Shown: piece by piece, positions 62,783 to 64,000 of the stretch
Position numbering within the stretch: position 1 is the first letter of the stretch
How the letters are laid out: every line of letters begins with the position of its first letter
NCBI RefSeq assembly: GCF_018798885.1
Contig: NZ_CP076361.1
Location: forward strand, 806,001-870,000
DNA length: 64,000 nt
Direction of reading: 5' to 3'
Source: Gemmobacter fulvus
GTDB taxonomy: Bacteria > Pseudomonadota > Alphaproteobacteria > Rhodobacterales > Rhodobacteraceae
The notes under the pieces: generated by a model
Databases searched by the model: none
What the model was told of the DNA's origin: nothing
The model's input: the letters and a program-made list of their open reading frames with translations, nothing else
Position numbers and translations under genes: made by a program

Positions 62783-64000
62783 TCAGTCCGCGCGGGCCTG
62801 CCCCTCAGGGGCGCTCAGATCGCCCTGAAACACCGCCGAGACTTCGGCGCGGATGATGCGGGCAATCTGCGCACAATCGTCAAGGCTGAAGGTCAGCGGC
62901 AGCCGCATGTCCAGAATGGCATGCAGCACCCTGTCACTCGCGGGCATCGGTTCTGACGGGGCATAGGCCCAGTTTTCATAACGCGAGGTGAAGGCGACCG
63001 GATCGGGCGCGCCGAACCATTTAAGCTCCACCCCCCGCGCGGCACAGCGCGCCACCACGGCGCGGATCGCCTCGGGTGCCCAATCCAGCAGCAGGAACTG
63101 ATAGGACGAGGCCACGAACCCTTCGGCCTCGGGGCGGGCAATCCGGGTCAGGCCGGGGGTCTGCGCCAGCCCGTCATCCACCACCTGATAGCGCGCATTC
63201 CAGCGGGCGCATTGCGTCGCCAGATCCGCCAGTTGCGGGCGCAGGATCGCCGCGCGCAGATTGTCCATCCGGCCCGAAATATTCGGCGTGACCAGCCGCA
63301 GATCGGCAAAGGCCTCGGGCGGCGGGGCGGCGCGGTGCCGGTCATAGAGCATGTAGCTGCCCGACAGCAGGATCGCCCGCGCCATCGCCTGCGCATCATC
63401 CGAAATCAGCAGACCGCCCTCGCCGGAATTGGCGTGTTTGTATGTCTGCGTCGAATAGCAGCCCATCGCGCCCCAGCGCCCGGTCAGGCGGCCCTGCCAG
63501 GCCGCGCCCATAGTATGCGCGCAATCCTCGATCACCGTGATGCCCCGCGCGTCACACAGCCGCATCAGGGCCGCCATGTCGCAGATATGGCCGCGCATAT
63601 GGCTCAGCATCAGCACCCGCGCCTGCCCGGCCTTGGCGGCCAGATCGTCGAGGTCGATCACCAGCCCTTCGGTGACACCGACAAACACCGGCACCGCCCC
63701 CACGCTGGCAATCGCGCCGGGCACCGGGGCCAGCGTGAAGGCATTGGTCAACACCCGGTCGCCCGGCCCCACGCCGTAGGCGCGCAGGGCACAGGCCAGC
63801 GCATACCCGCCCGAGGCCACGGCGAGGCAATAACGCGCGCCGGTCTGGGCGGCGAATTCCTCTTCCAGAAGCGCCGCCTCGGCGACTTCGCCCGCTGCGG
63901 TGTTGTAACGATGCAAACGCCCCGATTGCATCACCCGCAGGGCTGCGGCAATCGCGGCCTCGGGGATCGGGTCTTGCTGGGTGAAGCTGCCGGTAAATCG
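62783..64000 (-). CDS. DegT/DnrJ/EryC1/StrS-type aminotransferase, cut by the window edge
   Basis: This PLP enzyme is a paralogue of the one at 38940: both share LSHMRGH, an EDCAHTMGAAWQGR-like block, the Lys motif STQTYKHANSGEGG and the NLRAAILRPQL segment. The frame stays open to 64000 and the residues read before the internal GTG/ATG (DPIPEAAIAAAL) match EPIPEAARAEI of the paralogue, so the true start lies beyond the window. At least 405 codons are present. The C-terminus ends in a short charged tail. Its substrate is unknown. Confidence 0.83.
   Translation of the reverse strand, partial: RFTGSFTQQDPIPEAAIAAALRVMQSGRLHRYNTAAGEVAEAALLEEEFAAQTGARYCLAVASGGYALACALRAYGVGPGDRVLTNAFTLAPVPGAIASVGAVPVFVGVTEGLVIDLDDLAAKAGQARVLMLSHMRGHICDMAALMRLCDARGITVIEDCAHTMGAAWQGRLTGRWGAMGCYSTQTYKHANSGEGGLLISDDAQAMARAILLSGSYMLYDRHRAAPPPEAFADLRLVTPNISGRMDNLRAAILRPQLADLATQCARWNARYQVVDDGLAQTPGLTRIARPEAEGFVASSYQFLLLDWAPEAIRAVVARCAARGVELKWFGAPDPVAFTSRYENWAYAPSEPMPASDRVLHAILDMRLPLTFSLDDCAQIARIIRAEVSAVFQGDLSAPEGQARAD

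Overview
This is a 64 kb piece of GC-rich alphaproteobacterial chromosome, most likely from the Rhodobacteraceae. The signs are an Irr-type Fur regulator divergent from fabA-fabB-fabI, an hflK-hflC-degP operon, a class I polyhydroxyalkanoate (PHA) locus with the order phaC-phaP-phaR and a divergent phaZ, a flavin-dependent ThyX, MocR and Fur regulators of alphaproteobacterial type, two RTX proteins and an adrenodoxin-type ferredoxin. Genes are packed tightly with many ATGA overlaps, and no stretch longer than about 255 bases lacks a gene. I see no prophage, transposase, integrase, CRISPR array or rRNA. The only tRNA is tRNA-Glu(TTC).

Layout. 1-7 kb: Kdo transferase, a minus-strand operon (glutathione peroxidase, histone-deacetylase-like enzyme, 2'-5' RNA ligase-like protein), then NUDIX, DUF1178, SDR, ferredoxin, a lipoprotein and an HD hydrolase. 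7-11 kb: DegP protease and the HflK/HflC membrane complex. 11-25 kb: an RTX protein, glutathione reductase, ribose-5-phosphate isomerase, serine dehydratase (behind a short leader ORF), an EamA transporter, thiamin pyrophosphokinase, a 776-residue protein with a long disordered centre, purA, and a MocR regulator facing a PNPOx-like protein. 25-30 kb: secG, pyrG, rlmJ, a PhzF-like enzyme, and TerB with a cytosolic PhnD-like protein. 30-41 kb: a polar-amino-acid ABC importer leading into a gamma-glutamyl-amine catabolic cluster (two glutamine-synthetase-like ligases, a class I amidotransferase, an FAD amine oxidase), then a DegT-type aminotransferase and a LysR regulator. 41-46 kb: the PHA granule locus with visible promoters and TGC-rich PhaR-type operators. 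46-52 kb: two alpha/beta hydrolases, thrS, a cold-shock gene, an ArsC-like protein, DUF2177, an AT-richer orphan gene and thyX. 52-55 kb: a lipoprotein followed by an outer-membrane protein of the Slam family, that is a candidate type XI secretion cassette. 55-64 kb: gloA, recJ, tRNA-Glu, an outer-membrane protein, irr, fabA-fabB-fabI, a second RTX protein, and a second DegT-type aminotransferase cut by the window edge.

How the genes work together. The PHA locus is a self-contained storage module: synthase, phasin, depolymerase and repressor. The 30-39 kb cluster looks like one uptake and breakdown pathway for a cationic amine. The fab operon makes and elongates unsaturated fatty acids next to the iron regulator Irr. 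The most unusual elements are the Slam-lipoprotein pair, a perfect hairpin that would hide the ribosome binding site of the first DegT-type gene, an 11-codon leader ORF before serine dehydratase, and an alpha/beta hydrolase lacking its nucleophile next to phaZ. Functions are assigned from recognisable motifs by reading; no database search was run.
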